From Bacteroidales bacterium (GTDB lineage: Bacteria > Bacteroidota > Bacteroidia > Bacteroidales > UBA12077): a stretch of DNA of 46,025 nucleotides. Made by a program: the position numbers and the translations under genes. This document shows positions 44,351-46,025 of the stretch, one piece after another. Numbering within the stretch: position 1 is the first letter of the stretch; the number at the start of each line of letters is the position of its first letter. The notes under the pieces were generated by a model. It made no database searches. It saw only the letters and a program-made list of their open reading frames with translations, and was not told the origin of the DNA. Where the stretch lies: contig DMBU01000175.1 in NCBI GenBank assembly GCA_003446015.1, forward strand, positions 5,371 through 51,395, in the 5' to 3' direction.

Positions 44351-44959
44351 TTAATATTCAAATTTGGAATTTACTTCTTTTATATACATATAAAACATAG
44401 TGTGCACCATGCTTTCATTTTTAAATCTTTCTAAAATTTCCGGGTAATTTTTTAATAGATGCTTTTTAAATGTTTTTTTTGTTAATGGATAGATTTCTCC
44501 CGTTAAAATATCCAATACAAATTCCTTTTCGTTTGAACTAAAGCTAACACTCTGATTATTCCAATAAGACTGATCTACTCGCCAAATAAAAACGGTGTAT
44601 CTTCCAAGAATTTTTATTGGACAATACCTTTTTTTATGATATACAAAAACTTTCTGATCATTTGAATACCCCCATATTTTATCTTTTAATTTTATTTTAG
44701 TATCGGTACTATCATAATAATAAAGATCTTCCCAATGCTTAGAAAAAAGAGCAGCACCCCAATCAAAATCTGTATTATTTTTAAAATAAATATCTGTTTT
44801 TGATGGACTGTTTTTTATGAACTCTTCATATGTAAGATATAAACCAGGATAGAATGTATCTGCTTTAATAATTTGTATATCGCTATATTTATAAATCAGT
44901 TCTTGTGAAAATGAATTTCCAGCTTGTAATAAAAATAAAACAAAAATTAGTTTTTTCAT
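44351..44959 (-). CDS. Exported protein of unknown function
   Basis: I do not recognise this family. The 202-residue protein has a signal peptide (1-18, ending GNSFSQ), then a charged, aromatic-rich body with many Tyr, Trp and Lys residues (for example KHWEDLYYYDSTD and YHKKRYCPIKILG). There are two adjacent strand-like blocks and a helical end (KKTFKKHLLKNYPEILERFKN would include a cleft-facing helix). One cysteine remains after export, so no disulfide is expected. It precedes the barrel protein by 16 bases, suggesting joint expression. Confidence 0.65.
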   Translation of the reverse strand: MKKLIFVLFLLQAGNSFSQELIYKYSDIQIIKADTFYPGLYLTYEEFIKNSPSKTDIYFKNNTDFDWGAALFSKHWEDLYYYDSTDTKIKLKDKIWGYSNDQKVFVYHKKRYCPIKILGRYTVFIWRVDQSYWNNQSVSFSSNEKEFVLDILTGEIYPLTKKTFKKHLLKNYPEILERFKNESMVHTMFYMYIKEVNSKFEY

Positions 44960-45046
44960 ATAATAACTTTTTAACGACCAGACAATCTAACTGTCATACC
45001 TTCAGCATATAAATCGGAAAATAGACATATCGGCTCGAGCTGGGAT

Positions 45047-45550
45047 TTAATGATTACTAAACATAACTTGAAAATCTCCTGTATATAAACCCGTAAAAGT
45101 TACTCCATCAATCATTACAAGGTCCATACTTACTGTATAGTTATTACCGCTGTTATGAGTAATACTAACTTCTCCTGTTTCTAAATTCGATGAATATTGT
45201 TCGGTTCCTTCATAGTATGAATAATCAGTTAACCAGTCATCTAAAAGTTTTTTCCCGGTTACTTCAGGAAAAGCATATTCACCTTCAATGGTAGCCGCTG
45301 TAAAGGATTCAACATTAAGTGATAAAATTCTAGACTGTAATCCTGTTCCACTCATAAATGAAATACTTGTGCTTCCAAAATCGTCAATGGACATACCTAT
45401 CATTGTAGCCGAAGCTATAGCATAATCATTGCCATCCATTTTTACAGTGTTAATCGTTTTTGGTGTAACATCATCTTCATCACATTGAGTAAACGATATT
45501 ACTATTAATAGAACCAAAATGGTTTTTATTAATCTTACTGACTTTCTCAT
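45047..45550 (-). CDS. Small lipoprotein of unknown function
   Basis: This 167-residue protein has a lipoprotein signal with the lipid cysteine at C23 (VISFTQCDEDD), and acidic residues follow directly, as in surface-exposed lipoproteins of Bacteroidota. The body is beta-rich with many Ser, Thr and Gly residues and ends TGDFQVMFSNH. It resembles the many Bacteroidota lipoproteins that handle a small beta-sandwich, but no named family is assigned. It lies 26 bases after the FISUMP gene on the same strand. Confidence 0.65.
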   Translation of the reverse strand: MRKSVRLIKTILVLLIVISFTQCDEDDVTPKTINTVKMDGNDYAIASATMIGMSIDDFGSTSISFMSGTGLQSRILSLNVESFTAATIEGEYAFPEVTGKKLLDDWLTDYSYYEGTEQYSSNLETGEVSITHNSGNNYTVSMDLVMIDGVTFTGLYTGDFQVMFSNH

Positions 45551-45576
45551 TTCTTTTATCTTTTTGTGTTTTAATA

Positions 45577-46025
45577 TTAATCTTTAACGCAACGAACCGA
45601 AGAACCAGATGCTTTAAAGGTATTATCTCTGCGAATACCCGAATAATCATATTGTAAAGAGCGAAAGTAGGCGTAGTAATAATCGTATTCTGTTTCGCTC
45701 CACCAACCGCCGTATGCACCAACAGAACTAAAGTTACCATTGCTGAAGTTGCGAGAACCGCCCGGAAGAGCATCAAAACCACTTGTTCCAAATTCAGAAT
45801 TATCCTTTAAAACTCCGTCAGTCCATAAATCCACATTAACGGCAAGTTGCGAGCCCTGATCTGTGCCACGAAATCCTGTTTCATAAATTTCAGACTGGGA
45901 CATTCCTAAAGTCGTTTCCAGTATATTCCACTCTGTATTAGTAGGAATATGCCAGCCTATTGGGCAAAGTCTTTCTGTTTCTACTGTATACCAGTTATAC
46001 AAGGCTCCATAAGTTGCTTTGTTAG
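45577..46025 (-). CDS. FISUMP-domain protein, 5' end outside the window
   Basis: The frame stays open through the right edge; a TTG at 46002 is an internal Leu (GALYNWYTV), so the true start lies outside. The visible 149 codons are the Fibrobacter succinogenes major paralogous domain (LCPIGWHIPTNTEWN, then FDALPGGSRN, GGWWSETEYD and the end GSSVRCVKD), a C-type-lectin-like fold used for binding at the cell surface. The stretch between WWSETE and the end is rich in Tyr, Asp and Ser codons. In this fold that is the region varied by diversity-generating retroelements. No reverse transcriptase or template repeat is in the window. Confidence 0.8.
   Translation of the reverse strand, partial: NKATYGALYNWYTVETERLCPIGWHIPTNTEWNILETTLGMSQSEIYETGFRGTDQGSQLAVNVDLWTDGVLKDNSEFGTSGFDALPGGSRNFSNGNFSSVGAYGGWWSETEYDYYYAYFRSLQYDYSGIRRDNTFKASGSSVRCVKD

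Noticed and set aside
45480..45791. 103-codon minus-strand frame overlapping the FISUMP gene
   Set aside because: Out of frame with FISUMP and the lipoprotein and covering parts of both; a shadow.

Overview
The window is AT-rich bacterial DNA that most resembles Bacteroidota, probably a free-living or marine Marinilabiliales-like member (the order is inference). The signs are a Bacteroides-type single-chain cytochrome b followed by the flavoprotein and iron-sulfur subunits, a perfect Bacteroidota promoter (TTTG, 19 bases, TAnnTTTG) in front of them, few Shine-Dalgarno sites, an OtsA-OtsB fusion, long multi-PAS hybrid kinases and a FISUMP-domain protein.

Layout. (1) 288-7041, minus strand: a rhodanese, an AceE-type pyruvate dehydrogenase E1, E2, E3 and a double-domain universal stress protein, apparently one operon with a strong hairpin between E1 and E2. 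(2) 7458-9276, plus: an ankyrin-like protein and a KamA-family radical SAM enzyme. (3) 9316-10941, minus: a diflavin reductase. (4) 11244-13744, plus: type II NADH dehydrogenase, a YdaT/DUF2188-type protein and phosphoglycerate mutase. (5) 14015-17441, plus: succinate dehydrogenase/fumarate reductase C-A-B. (6) 17875-18831, minus: SHOCT membrane protein, YceI protein and a 36-residue histidine-rich protein. (7) 19298-25810, minus: Mn-type superoxide dismutase, encapsulated ferritin, encapsulin, PfkB phosphofructokinase, a GH127/DUF1680 protein, a family 2 glycosyltransferase and a flippase-like membrane protein, followed by the remains of an MscS channel gene. (8) 26196-40955: an intact MscS channel, an NtrC-type regulator, a trehalose synthase/phosphatase fusion divergent from a GH15 hydrolase, three large sensor kinases and a receiver-only regulator. 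(9) From about 41240 to the right edge: an integrated element. Its tyrosine recombinase gene lies beside a tRNA-Pro fragment that has only the anticodon arm, T arm and 3' acceptor strand. The element carries lipoproteins, a small outer-membrane protein and a FISUMP/C-type-lectin-fold protein cut by the window edge.

Read together, regions 1-8 look like a stress and energy island. They hold central carbon oxidation and respiratory electron entry, superoxide removal, iron storage inside a protein shell, trehalose turnover, osmotic valves and dense two-component signalling. The encapsulin operon and the tRNA-Pro attachment site are the clearest noteworthy systems. Joint control of the island is a hypothesis; the sequence does not prove it. 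No complete RNA gene, CRISPR array or insertion sequence was seen.
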